Shown: positions 1 through 7,644 of the stretch, piece after piece
Layout of the letters: each line of letters begins with the position of its first letter
Position numbering within the stretch: the first letter of the stretch is position 1
Origin: Caryophanales bacterium
GTDB taxonomy: Bacteria; Bacillota_I; Bacilli_A; RFN20; CAG-826
DNA length: 23,159 nt
Direction of reading: 5' to 3'
NCBI GenBank assembly: GCA_016280685.1
Contig: JAEEHE010000120.1
Coordinates: 1 to 23,159, forward strand
Notes under the pieces: generated by a model
Database searches by the model: none
What the model was told of the DNA's origin: nothing
The model's input: the letters and a program-made list of their open reading frames with translations, nothing else
Program-made: the position numbers and the translations under genes

Positions 1-131
1 ATGTCGAAGTCTCATTAGGTTTAGAAGAAAAATTATCCTTAACACTTAATGACGAAGTCAAAATGAGCATGCCTAGCGATGAAGAATTAGCGAAATACGT
101 TCAATTCCAAGTCCCAGAAATGTTCAAATAA
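1..131 (+). CDS. C-terminal fragment of an unidentified protein
   Basis: The frame starting at base 3 is open from the window edge to a TAA at 129-131 and gives 42 residues ending in QVPEMFK. The fragment is acidic and Leu/Glu-rich with no recognisable motif. Most of the gene lies upstream of the window. A strong hairpin terminator follows 26 bp after the stop, which supports this being a real gene end. I do not recognise the family and assign no function. Confidence 0.6.
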   Translation, partial: VEVSLGLEEKLSLTLNDEVKMSMPSDEELAKYVQFQVPEMFK

Positions 132-157
132 GCCTGATATTTCGAAAAACTAAAATG

Positions 158-183
158 AAAGAGAGCTTGCGGGCTCTCTTTTT
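158..183. terminator. Intrinsic terminator between convergent genes
   Basis: A perfect 9-bp stem, AAAGAGAGC (158-166) with GCTCTCTTT (173-181), encloses a 6-base loop and is followed by T residues on the plus strand. It ends the partial gene at 131. The A-rich left arm gives a T-run on the minus strand as well, so it can also end the phosphatase gene whose stop is at 189. Confidence 0.85.
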
Positions 184-188
184 ATGTC

Positions 189-869
189 TTATTTAATATC
201 TTTTAAGTGTTCTATGGAATTATAATCCACTATTTCTATCGGCGTTTTATCATCGAGACGAATCCGGAAATGCGTGATTCCACAGCAATCGTGTTCGTGG
301 TAATGATTCGCATAATAAGCATAATTCATATCCGTGATAGCACTGACAAATAAGGAACCGAATCCACCATGAGCGAACAAAGCAATATTCTTCTTCACAT
401 CCCCTATTGCTTTAAAGGTATGTTTCTCTCGATTGTGAACAATATTTAGTGATAATAACCATTCATCTAATGCTTTATTAACTCTTTTAATTCCTTGCTC
501 GACACTTGGGGAGAATAAAGAGTCTTTATACCATAGAGGATCATCTTGTAATTCTTTCATTCTTTGTAGATAAGGCCCTTCTTTAAAAATCCAAGAATTA
601 CCTTTTCTACTTTCATAATACATAGAAATTTCTTCCCACGCTTTATCTTCTCTCGCCCAATCTAGTTTGATAATTGGTAATTTTAATCTTTTTGCGGTGT
701 AAGAAGCGGTTTCCATCGCTCTTCCTAATGAGGAAGCATAGACTACATCAAAAGGAATATTAGATAAGTATTCGCCAGTTTTATCCGCTTGTCTTTTTCC
801 TAAATCGGTGAGAGAGTCTAATAAATAATTAGGATCCCCGTGTCTTATAAAATAAATATTGATAATCAT
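189..869 (-). CDS. Histidine phosphatase family protein (phosphoglycerate mutase-like)
   Basis: This 226-residue cytoplasmic protein belongs to the histidine phosphatase superfamily, which moves phosphate through a phospho-histidine intermediate. The signature RHG is at residues 9-11, so His10 is the likely phospho-acceptor. Arg50 sits in a typical SSLGRAMETA motif, acidic residues near 75-80 could act as proton donor, and the second catalytic His is in FAHGG (His167). The length suits a small phosphatase of this superfamily. The C-terminal stretch HYHEHDCCGITHF is His/Cys-rich, which is slightly unusual. The ATG at 867-869 is supported by an AGAGG ribosome site about 7 bases upstream. It diverges from the GH78-like gene. 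Substrate cannot be deduced; sugar phosphates or small phosphoesters are possible, but true glycolytic mutase activity is not implied. Confidence 0.85.
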   Translation of the reverse strand: MIINIYFIRHGDPNYLLDSLTDLGKRQADKTGEYLSNIPFDVVYASSLGRAMETASYTAKRLKLPIIKLDWAREDKAWEEISMYYESRKGNSWIFKEGPYLQRMKELQDDPLWYKDSLFSPSVEQGIKRVNKALDEWLLSLNIVHNREKHTFKAIGDVKKNIALFAHGGFGSLFVSAITDMNYAYYANHYHEHDCCGITHFRIRLDDKTPIEIVDYNSIEHLKDIK

Positions 870-965
870 TTCATATCCTCTTTTGGTTTATTTATAGAAT
901 AAATAGAAAAATCCATATATCATAAATATTATAAAGAAATAATAAATAGAAAAGAATGACTGCTT
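870..965. promoter_or_regulatory. Divergent AT-rich intergenic promoter region
   Basis: This 96-bp gap lies between the start codons of two divergent genes and must hold both promoters. One segment offers a -10-like box in both directions: TATAAA at 930-935 on plus and TATAAT at 928-933 on minus. I find no convincing -35 box for either. The plus-strand gene also lacks a clear ribosome site. Exact start points are uncertain. Confidence 0.4.
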
Positions 966-2444
966 ATGGAAAATGAAGAGAGAAAAATCCGTTATCACAC
1001 TCCTAAAAGAATTGTCGCGTGTGAAGGAAATATAAATAATGTTGATACATTATTAGAAAATAAAGATGACCAAATATATCTTTTTGATAAAGATTTAATG
1101 CAAATTAATGGCCCCGGTTTTATCGTTTTAGACTTCGGTCAAGAGATGTGTGGAGGCATTAGAATTCTTTCTAGTGTTTCTGGACCACAAGGACCGACGA
1201 TGAAAGTTCGCATTCGCTTTGGCGAATCCGTCAGTGAAACCTATTCCGAATTAATGCCAGAAGGGACAGCGACAAACAATCATTCGATGCGCGATTTCTA
1301 TTATGAGATAACCGCCTATGCTGACCAATTAATCGGTGATACTGGCTTCCGTTTTGTGAGAATCGATTTCTTAAGTGACTCGCCTATCTATCTCCCTATT
1401 AAATCCATTTACGCTTATGAATGGTATAGAGATTTAAAAGAGATTAACCACTACCAATCTAAAGATCCATTATTACAACAAATTTATGATACTTCTTTAA
1501 GGACTATCACATTATGTATGCAAAATCGTATTTGGGATGGTATTAAAAGAGACCGTCTCGTATGGATTGGTGATATGGAGCCAGAAATCCACGCTATATT
1601 AAGCGCGTATGGTAATGTTCCTATCATCGAAAAAACTATTGAAACCGCGATATTATCCAATCCGATGCCCTGTTGGATTAATAATATTCCATCCTATTCC
1701 GCATGGTTTTTATTAATCATCTATGACATATACAAAATGTCTCATGATAAAGCTTATCCTAAGAAGCATTTAGATTATTTAAATCAAATTATTGATTTGT
1801 TTGATAAATCCTTAGATGACAAAGGTTATTTAGATTTTGCTTGGTCATATAATTTATTCCCTTGTGCGATGCCCTATTTCATCGATTGGCCTACCTATAC
1901 AGAAGATAATGAAAAAGAGAGAAGAGAAGCGGTCACTATGCTTTTACAATATGTCTTCCCCAAAGTCTTAGAAATGTATGAAGATGTAGGCTTAAAGACC
2001 ACCACTATTGAAAAGATTATCGATAAGTTATCAAGATCTAAAGTAGATATGCCCAAAACTAAAGTTTTCGCCGCGTTCTATCAACTTTTACATCAAGATG
2101 AAACATCTTATCAAATATTAATAAAAGATGACTCTAAAGGCTTCTCTACCTTTATGTCTTATTATTTATTAAAAGCGATTTCCCAAAAGGATAAGAACAA
2201 AGCTAAAGAATTATTAAAACAATATTATGGAGGAATGCTATCTAGAGGAGCAACTTCCTTCTGGGAAGACTTCCATATCGAATGGTTAGAAGGTTCTTCA
2301 CGAATTGATGAATTACCGAAAGAAGGAGAGAAAGATCTCCATGGAGATTATGGAGGATATTGTTATGTCGGATTCCGCCACTCCTTATGCCACGGTTGGA
2401 GTTCCGGTCCTGTTTCCTTCTTATTAGAAGAAGACAAAGAATAA
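966..2444 (+). CDS. GH78-type alpha-L-rhamnosidase-like glycoside hydrolase
   Basis: This 492-residue protein resembles the bacterial alpha-L-rhamnosidase six-hairpin (GH78) fold. Residues 50-155 form a short beta-rich N-terminal part containing VLDFGQEMCGG. The family hallmark DGIKRDRLVWIGDMEPE is at 191-207, where Glu205 is the best candidate for the general acid. A second candidate acid is Glu434 in ATSFWEDF, and SLCHGWSSGP at 473-482 is the usual C-terminal signature. There is no signal peptide or membrane helix, so it should act in the cytosol on short imported saccharides. It is shorter than most GH78 enzymes because it lacks extra beta domains. The start is the first ATG after an in-frame TGA at 957-959, with only a weak AAAAGAA ribosome site. 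Rhamnose specificity is inferred from family; a related sugar is possible. Confidence 0.8.
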   Translation: MENEERKIRYHTPKRIVACEGNINNVDTLLENKDDQIYLFDKDLMQINGPGFIVLDFGQEMCGGIRILSSVSGPQGPTMKVRIRFGESVSETYSELMPEGTATNNHSMRDFYYEITAYADQLIGDTGFRFVRIDFLSDSPIYLPIKSIYAYEWYRDLKEINHYQSKDPLLQQIYDTSLRTITLCMQNRIWDGIKRDRLVWIGDMEPEIHAILSAYGNVPIIEKTIETAILSNPMPCWINNIPSYSAWFLLIIYDIYKMSHDKAYPKKHLDYLNQIIDLFDKSLDDKGYLDFAWSYNLFPCAMPYFIDWPTYTEDNEKERREAVTMLLQYVFPKVLEMYEDVGLKTTTIEKIIDKLSRSKVDMPKTKVFAAFYQLLHQDETSYQILIKDDSKGFSTFMSYYLLKAISQKDKNKAKELLKQYYGGMLSRGATSFWEDFHIEWLEGSSRIDELPKEGEKDLHGDYGGYCYVGFRHSLCHGWSSGPVSFLLEEDKE

Positions 2445-2447
2445 GAA

Positions 2448-2475
2448 AAAAGAGTTCATCGCGAACTCTTTTAAT
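2448..2475. terminator. Bidirectional intrinsic terminator
   Basis: AAAAGAGTTC (2448-2457) and GAACTCTTTT (2463-2472) form a perfect 10-bp stem with a 5-base loop. T-runs occur on both strands. It lies between the convergent GH78-like gene (stop at 2444) and the ATPase gene (stop at 2489) and can terminate both. Confidence 0.85.
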
Positions 2476-2488
2476 TTATTAAAATCAA

Positions 2489-4036
2489 TTATTTGATTCT
2501 CAATGTGCTTTCTTTATCGAAGAAATATAAGGATTCAGGGTTAAATCCAATAGTTAATTCATCACCGGAATTCACTTTGATTTGGTTAGAAACTTTGACT
2601 AAGAGTTTTTGACCTAAGACATAGGTATAAACCACTAATTCATAACCGAGTAATTCACGGAAGTCACAGACGATATCAAGGATTTGAGCTTCTTTCTTTA
2701 ATTCGGGAGCGCCTTTTAAGTAAATACTTTCAGGACGAATACCGACGACGACATCGTATTCTTCGTCTTTATATTTCGCTAAGAGGTTGAGTTGTTCTTT
2801 AGATAATTTGATTTCTAAAGCTTTGCCTTCTTCGCTAACCATTAATTTCTTACCATCAAAATGAGCATTTAAGAAATTCATTGGAGGATTGCCGATAAAG
2901 CCAGCAACGAAGATATTGAATGGATCAGCATAGATATCTTCTGGCGCACCGATTTGTTGGATATAACCATCTTTCATAACAACGATTCTATCCGCCATAG
3001 TCATAGCTTCAGTTTGGTCATGGGTAACATAAATGGTTGTAGCACCAACACGTTTATGAATCTTGGAGATTTCACTTCTGGTTTGGACTCTTAATTTCGC
3101 GTCTAAGTTAGATAATGGTTCATCCATTAAGAAGACTTTAGGTTTACGAACAATGGCTCTACCTAAGGCAACACGTTGTCTTTGACCACCGGATAAGGCA
3201 GCAGGTTTTCTAAAGAGATAGGTACTTAAGTCTAAGATTTGTGCGGCTTTTTGAATTTCTAAGTCGATTTCAAATCTCGTTAATTTTCTAGATTTGAATA
3301 ATGGGACTTCGTTATTTTGATAATATTCTAATTCTTCTTCGTTCTTCGCTAATTGGGCTTTCTTTTGTTCTAAGCCAGTAGAGATAACGTTGATAACTTC
3401 TTCATCTCTTTGTTCAGCAGCTTCGCATTTCGTTAATTCTTTTTCGAAACGAGCGATTTCTTTAACTAATAAGTTATGTTCTTTTTCTAATGAGGAAATC
3501 TTTTCTTCATAGATACCGACCTTTTGCACTAAGAGTTCAGAAATCTTTTCTTCATTGGCATAGATTTGATCATAAAGAGCGGCGATTTGTTCAAATGTTT
3601 CTTTGGGTTCTTTATGTTTCTTTGCGTATCTATATAAGCCTCTAATTTGTTTACTGATTTGTAAATTCTCTTGTCTAATGGCGTTAGCTTCTTCATTCTC
3701 TTCGAATAAGGGGCGTGGCACTTTTCTTAATTTAAGAGCGAAAGCCATATTTTGATAGACGGTCATATGAGGATATAACGCATAGTTTTGGAACACCATT
3801 GCGATATCTCTATCTTTTGGTTCGACGTTATTAACTAATCTATTATCGATATAGAGTTCACCAGAAGTAATATCTTCTAAACCTGCGACCATTCTTAATG
3901 TGGTTGATTTACCACAGCCAGAAGGACCGACGAAGACGATGAATTCTTTATCAGCGATATCTAAATTAAAATCAAAAACAGCTTGCACATTGTTAGGATA
4001 AATCTTATTGATACCCTTAAAATTTAAAGTAGCCAT
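2489..4036 (-). CDS. msmK: MsmK/UgpC/MalK-type sugar ABC transporter ATPase with coiled-coil insertion
   Basis: This 515-residue ATPase is of the CUT1 sugar-importer class. Walker A GPSGCGKST is at 37-45, the Q-loop Gln is at 83, signature LSGGQRQ at 281-287, Walker B VFLMDEP at 301-307 and the switch His at 339, followed by a regulatory beta domain from about 380 to the end. Between LRKVPR (residue 108) and KLTRFEID (251) lies an insertion of about 140 residues, rich in Glu, Lys and Leu with heptad-like spacing. Removing it leaves about 373 residues, the normal MalK length. GGAGG stands 6 bases before the ATG. No permease gene adjoins it, so it probably serves the CUT1 permeases at 12557-14396 and perhaps others, as MsmK-type ATPases do. 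From memory, mycoplasma homologues are also over-long. Confidence 0.9.
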   Translation of the reverse strand: MATLNFKGINKIYPNNVQAVFDFNLDIADKEFIVFVGPSGCGKSTTLRMVAGLEDITSGELYIDNRLVNNVEPKDRDIAMVFQNYALYPHMTVYQNMAFALKLRKVPRPLFEENEEANAIRQENLQISKQIRGLYRYAKKHKEPKETFEQIAALYDQIYANEEKISELLVQKVGIYEEKISSLEKEHNLLVKEIARFEKELTKCEAAEQRDEEVINVISTGLEQKKAQLAKNEEELEYYQNNEVPLFKSRKLTRFEIDLEIQKAAQILDLSTYLFRKPAALSGGQRQRVALGRAIVRKPKVFLMDEPLSNLDAKLRVQTRSEISKIHKRVGATTIYVTHDQTEAMTMADRIVVMKDGYIQQIGAPEDIYADPFNIFVAGFIGNPPMNFLNAHFDGKKLMVSEEGKALEIKLSKEQLNLLAKYKDEEYDVVVGIRPESIYLKGAPELKKEAQILDIVCDFRELLGYELVVYTYVLGQKLLVKVSNQIKVNSGDELTIGFNPESLYFFDKESTLRIK

Positions 4037-4054
4037 ATTATTCCTCCAAAGAAC

Positions 4055-4074
4055 TAAATGTTTGTAGACATTTA
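4055..4074. promoter_or_regulatory. Inverted repeat upstream of the msmK-like gene
   Basis: TAAATGT (4055-4061) and ACATTTA (4068-4074) form a 7-bp inverted repeat with a 6-base centre. It lies just upstream of the ribosome site and downstream of the candidate promoter at 4100-4128. The geometry would suit an operator or a leader hairpin. No regulator gene is present to link it to. Confidence 0.4.
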
Positions 4075-4099
4075 ATATTATGACCGAAAAACATTTTTT

Positions 4100-4128
4100 A
4101 ATAAATATTAAATTGTCTTTAAAGTCAA
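4100..4128 (-). promoter_or_regulatory. Candidate promoter of the msmK-like gene
   Basis: On the minus strand TTGACT (4123-4128) is followed after 17 bases by TTTATT (4100-4105). The -35 box is good (5 of 6) and the -10 box is mediocre. A second -10-like hexamer, CATAAT, lies closer to the gene. It gives a leader of about 55-60 bases that contains the inverted repeat at 4055-4074. Confidence 0.4.
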
Positions 4129-4190
4129 TTTATATGCTATTTAGTAATAAAAAGGCAATTTTTTAACAAAATAAAGCAAAAAAACTATAT

Positions 4191-4234
4191 AAAAAGATGC
4201 CCCTTCTCCTAAGAATAGGATTTGGGGCATTTTT
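4191..4234 (-). terminator. Intrinsic terminator after the Cys/His-repeat lipoprotein gene
   Basis: The outer stem pairs ATGCCCC (4197-4203) with GGGGCAT (4224-4230), and an inner stem pairs TCCTA (4207-4211) with TAGGA (4216-4220). On the minus strand a T-run follows (4191-4195). It lies 26 bp beyond the stop of the gene at 4260-7451. Confidence 0.8.
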
Positions 4235-4259
4235 AGTTTAACAACTAGTATCTAGATAA

Positions 4260-7200
4260 TTAGGCAATCTTAATCATGACCGCATTATTTAATTGTGTTA
4301 ATGCAGAATCATTGAAGAAGACTCTAATCTTACCGGTTGCGTTAGTCGCACTATTGATGGTTCCACCATTAGCATCGAGAATTCTGAAGACGCTATCAGT
4401 CTTAATCGTACCATCTTTAAGGTAGATAGAAACTGTCGAATCACTATTAAGTGTGAGAGTACCATCCATAATGGTAAATTCGAGATAAGCAGCACCGACT
4501 TGATTTTCGGCAGCGTTCATATTTCTCTTTTCCGCTAATAATCCGGATCCAGCGATATCATAGAATACTGCTTCCATAATACAACTATGTGTTGGAGTGA
4601 AGATAGTTGCATTATAAGCAATGAGATCTGGATAATCTCCATCTTGCCAGTGGTCGAAATATTTTCCTGCTGGAGCAGAACTCCAATCATAGAAATCAAA
4701 TAACTCTACAGATTGACCTTTAGCAACCTTTTCTTCGAAGGTTTTATCACTTTCAATATCCCATAAGGCATATTCGAATTCAGTTTCTAAGGCTACGAAA
4801 GTCCAACCATTGCCATAAGATTCATATACATTACCAATGATGGTGGTATAAATACCAGTAGCTTGATCGAGAGTCACGCTTTCTACGAAGCATTCAATTC
4901 TAGAACCATATTTGTCATAGACAAACACGGCATCACCGGCCACTAATTCGACATTACCATCAAGGCATTGATCATATTTAAGGGTCAACTTTTTAGTAGA
5001 AGCATTATATCCGAGATCGGTATTCTTTTGTGTTGGTCTAGTGGCAACAACATTATCAGTAGGAATATAGACTCTATATAAATCAACATCATCTAAAGTA
5101 GCGCGAATTGTATTTGTGCAATAATATTCAATCTTTGGTTTATTATCTATTTCTTGATAGTTCGGATAAGTATCTAAGTCAGTAGAATAACCGATAACCG
5201 CCACACCTTCTTCAAGAGCTTCAGCACGTAATGCCTCTGGGCCGACATCTAAAGTAGATACAGTCCAACCAGCAAGACCGGGAGTGGTCTTAGTTTTAAC
5301 AATATTATTATCAAGGTCAATAACATTAATGTTATAAATACGTTGGGTGATTTCAAACTTGTAATCAAAGAGCCATTTGTATGCAACGATATAATATGTT
5401 TCGCCAGGCATTAAATTCAAATTTTCGTTATTGGCGTTCTTGCGGAATCCATCGAGTGTATATGTATTAAAACCAGCAACTTCATTATAATCTTCATCGA
5501 GAACTGAGAAGAGGAATGGGGTAGCCCAAGTAGATTTATTAGGATCTCTCACTTGATTGTTTCTATCATATGATTTGAATTTATCAAATTTACGATCATT
5601 CGGCATACTAACCCTGATAACATTGGTTGATTCTGAGGCGGAATTGTCATTCGGTCCATCATAGACAAATTGACGATTTAGTTCATCATATGCCACAGTA
5701 ACAGCGTCATCACCAATGGTGTCATATTCGATAAGTCCATACATATAATAACCATTTTCAATATCGAATTGGTTATTGTAATTATAAATAGTGAGACAGA
5801 AATCATCAGAATTTTCCGCAAAGAAAGAGAAACCAATTAATTGTTCATCAGCAGTAAACCCTTCGCGTGGAGCAAACATATTTGGTTGTCCATAAACAGT
5901 GTCATCTCTTAAGAATTGATAGAATTCGACATAGTCTGTCAAATATAAATACCAAGTATTAGAGTAATATTCATCGACATACCAGATATCGCATGTCTTA
6001 TAGTAAGCGCTCTTATATACGGTGTGAGGAATAACAAGTGTCATCGGTTCACCATTACCGTTTATCCAAGAAGCCAAACCATCTTTTAATGATCTTGGAC
6101 TCACGATTTTTAAGTCTCTATAAGATTCCATTAATTCATTATTTTTATAAATGTTATAGTAGACGTCATCAATACCATTTAAAGCCTTAAATTTTTCTAC
6201 CTTATAGGTGACACCATTGTAAGTTGCATTTCTTGAATATACTGATTTATATTCATAAGAAACATTAGCGAGATGTAAAGTAAGGTTATTGACGCTCGTA
6301 TTATGAACGACAAATTGATAGAGTCTATCACTTCCAGGTTGCACAAATACACCGCTAGTAAGTGTTAATCTTCCTTCTCTTAATTGAGCGAAAGAATAAT
6401 TACCGAAATCTTTAATAGTAGTTTTCGCATGATTATCATATTCAACAAGTTTCAAATTCACATTGCCGGATGCGGTTTGAGAAGGTCCATTAAAGTCGAC
6501 ATTAACTTTAATTTCTGTTTTCGCATTACCGTAGAGTTCGATATTAAAGTATCTTTCTCTAAGAGGTCTAATGGTATAAGCTCCACCACCCATATCGATA
6601 GCGGAATTTCCATAAGATTCTTCCATGACATAGCCACAAACACTACATCTTATTGGATTGCCGCGATCAGGGGCTTCTCTATCAGGGGCATGAGCAACAA
6701 TTTCTGTTGTCACGCTGTGACCACAAGTAGATTCGTGCCAGTGACCTTGAGAATTGCTAGTCCATGCATTTGAGAATGTGTGGACGTGTTCTAATTGATC
6801 GATGACTTCTTCTTGAGTCGCACCACAAGTACATTCGCGGTGTTTTTTACCAGCTTTTGCTTCGGTGGGTTCTTCATCGATAATCCATTCGCCCCAAACA
6901 TGGGTATGAGGTGTTTTTTCGACATCGGCTTCTTGCACATGTCCGCAAATACGACAAGTACGTTCTTTTTTGCCGACTGTGGTTTCGGTTGGTTCGACAG
7001 TTTGTCTCCAATCGCCGTAATCATGTTCTTCTAATCCACTAATGAGATCATGTTCGCAGATTGATTCATGCCAGTGATATTCATCATCAGCGGTATAATC
7101 ATCAGCAAATTCGTGCTCATGAGCTTTCTTGGGAAGAACTTCTGTTTGCACATAATGACAAATAGAACATTCTCTAGTTTGTCTACCTTCAGTTGTTTCT

Positions 7201-7451
7201 GTAGGTTCCACGACTGTCCATTGACCAAAAGTGTGATCCGCTAGATCACTTGTAAAGGTGGTATGCTCGCATGTAGCGGCATGCCAGTGGGACGTCGCAT
7301 TAGAGGACCAATCACTACTAAATGTATGTTCATGGGCCGGAACTGGTTCTTCACTTGGGGCTGGTTCGCACTTTTTGGAACCACATCCGATAAGAGAACC
7401 GACAGAAAGAGCTAATAAACTAGAAAACATAATCAGTGATAATTTTTTCAT
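4260..7451 (-). CDS. Large lipoprotein with N-terminal Cys/His-rich HWH repeats
   Basis: This 1063-residue protein starts with a lipoprotein signal peptide. Its lipobox SLIGC puts the lipidated Cys at 23, so it should be anchored on the outer face of the membrane. Residues 41-275 carry Cys/His-rich repeats (listed separately). The rest looks beta-rich with many Tyr, Asn and Asp residues, as in extracellular binding modules, and has no catalytic motif I recognise. A stretch near 940-975 (YFDHWQDGDYPDLIAYN, then MEAVFYD) recalls an InlB-type repeat. There is no C-terminal membrane helix, consistent with lipid anchoring. GGAG lies about 8 bases before the ATG. It appears monocistronic, with its own promoter and terminator. 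A role in glycan binding or adhesion is inferred only from context and architecture. Confidence 0.8.
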   Translation of the reverse strand: MKKLSLIMFSSLLALSVGSLIGCGSKKCEPAPSEEPVPAHEHTFSSDWSSNATSHWHAATCEHTTFTSDLADHTFGQWTVVEPTETTEGRQTRECSICHYVQTEVLPKKAHEHEFADDYTADDEYHWHESICEHDLISGLEEHDYGDWRQTVEPTETTVGKKERTCRICGHVQEADVEKTPHTHVWGEWIIDEEPTEAKAGKKHRECTCGATQEEVIDQLEHVHTFSNAWTSNSQGHWHESTCGHSVTTEIVAHAPDREAPDRGNPIRCSVCGYVMEESYGNSAIDMGGGAYTIRPLRERYFNIELYGNAKTEIKVNVDFNGPSQTASGNVNLKLVEYDNHAKTTIKDFGNYSFAQLREGRLTLTSGVFVQPGSDRLYQFVVHNTSVNNLTLHLANVSYEYKSVYSRNATYNGVTYKVEKFKALNGIDDVYYNIYKNNELMESYRDLKIVSPRSLKDGLASWINGNGEPMTLVIPHTVYKSAYYKTCDIWYVDEYYSNTWYLYLTDYVEFYQFLRDDTVYGQPNMFAPREGFTADEQLIGFSFFAENSDDFCLTIYNYNNQFDIENGYYMYGLIEYDTIGDDAVTVAYDELNRQFVYDGPNDNSASESTNVIRVSMPNDRKFDKFKSYDRNNQVRDPNKSTWATPFLFSVLDEDYNEVAGFNTYTLDGFRKNANNENLNLMPGETYYIVAYKWLFDYKFEITQRIYNINVIDLDNNIVKTKTTPGLAGWTVSTLDVGPEALRAEALEEGVAVIGYSTDLDTYPNYQEIDNKPKIEYYCTNTIRATLDDVDLYRVYIPTDNVVATRPTQKNTDLGYNASTKKLTLKYDQCLDGNVELVAGDAVFVYDKYGSRIECFVESVTLDQATGIYTTIIGNVYESYGNGWTFVALETEFEYALWDIESDKTFEEKVAKGQSVELFDFYDWSSAPAGKYFDHWQDGDYPDLIAYNATIFTPTHSCIMEAVFYDIAGSGLLAEKRNMNAAENQVGAAYLEFTIMDGTLTLNSDSTVSIYLKDGTIKTDSVFRILDANGGTINSATNATGKIRVFFNDSALTQLNNAVMIKIA
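6627..7331 (-). repeat. Cys/His-rich composite repeats (HWH..C.H and PT..G..R.C..CG units)
   Basis: Two alternating units build residues 41-275 of the lipoprotein. Unit A follows H-x-H-x-F, about 10 residues, HWH, four residues, C-x-H; copies begin near 41, 111 and 223. Unit B follows G-x-W, then PTE, then G, then R-x-C-x-x-C-[GH]; copies lie near 74-100, 145-171, 185-210 and, degenerate, 258-274. The order is A-B-A-B-B-A-B. The Cys and His spacing resembles a metal-binding ribbon, which is an inference. Units with this look are familiar from Clostridia-type surface proteins. Confidence 0.75.
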
Positions 7452-7486
7452 AATTCACTTCTCCTTTTTTATAGTCCTATGCTTTA

Positions 7487-7515
7487 TTTATACCACTCCG
7501 CGCAAGTAAACACAA
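7487..7515 (-). promoter_or_regulatory. Promoter of the Cys/His-repeat lipoprotein gene
   Basis: On the minus strand TTGTGT (7510-7515) precedes TATAAA (7487-7492) by exactly 17 bases. TGG directly before TATAAA makes an extended -10 element. The start codon is about 35 bases downstream of the -10 box. This is the best-looking promoter in the window. Confidence 0.65.
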
Positions 7516-7581
7516 ATACATATAGGTATACAAAAACATTGAAAAAATCAACATTTCCCATTAAATGTAAGGAAAACAATC

Positions 7582-7617
7582 AAAAAAAGGCGATATACCT
7601 TTTTAGATATACCGCCT
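7582..7617 (-). terminator. Intrinsic terminator after the 824-residue surface protein gene
   Basis: AGGCG (7588-7592) pairs with CGCCT (7613-7617). The stem continues through one mismatch into TATA/TATA. A run of seven T on the minus strand follows (7582-7588). It lies 28 bp beyond the TAA at 7645. Confidence 0.8.
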
Positions 7618-7644
7618 ATAAATCTTGGTTTAGAACACTATCAA

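Noticed and set aside
6384..7034. Several antisense and out-of-frame open frames inside the lipoprotein gene
   Set aside because: They lie within a strongly supported gene, have no ribosome sites and follow from the codon bias of the main frame.
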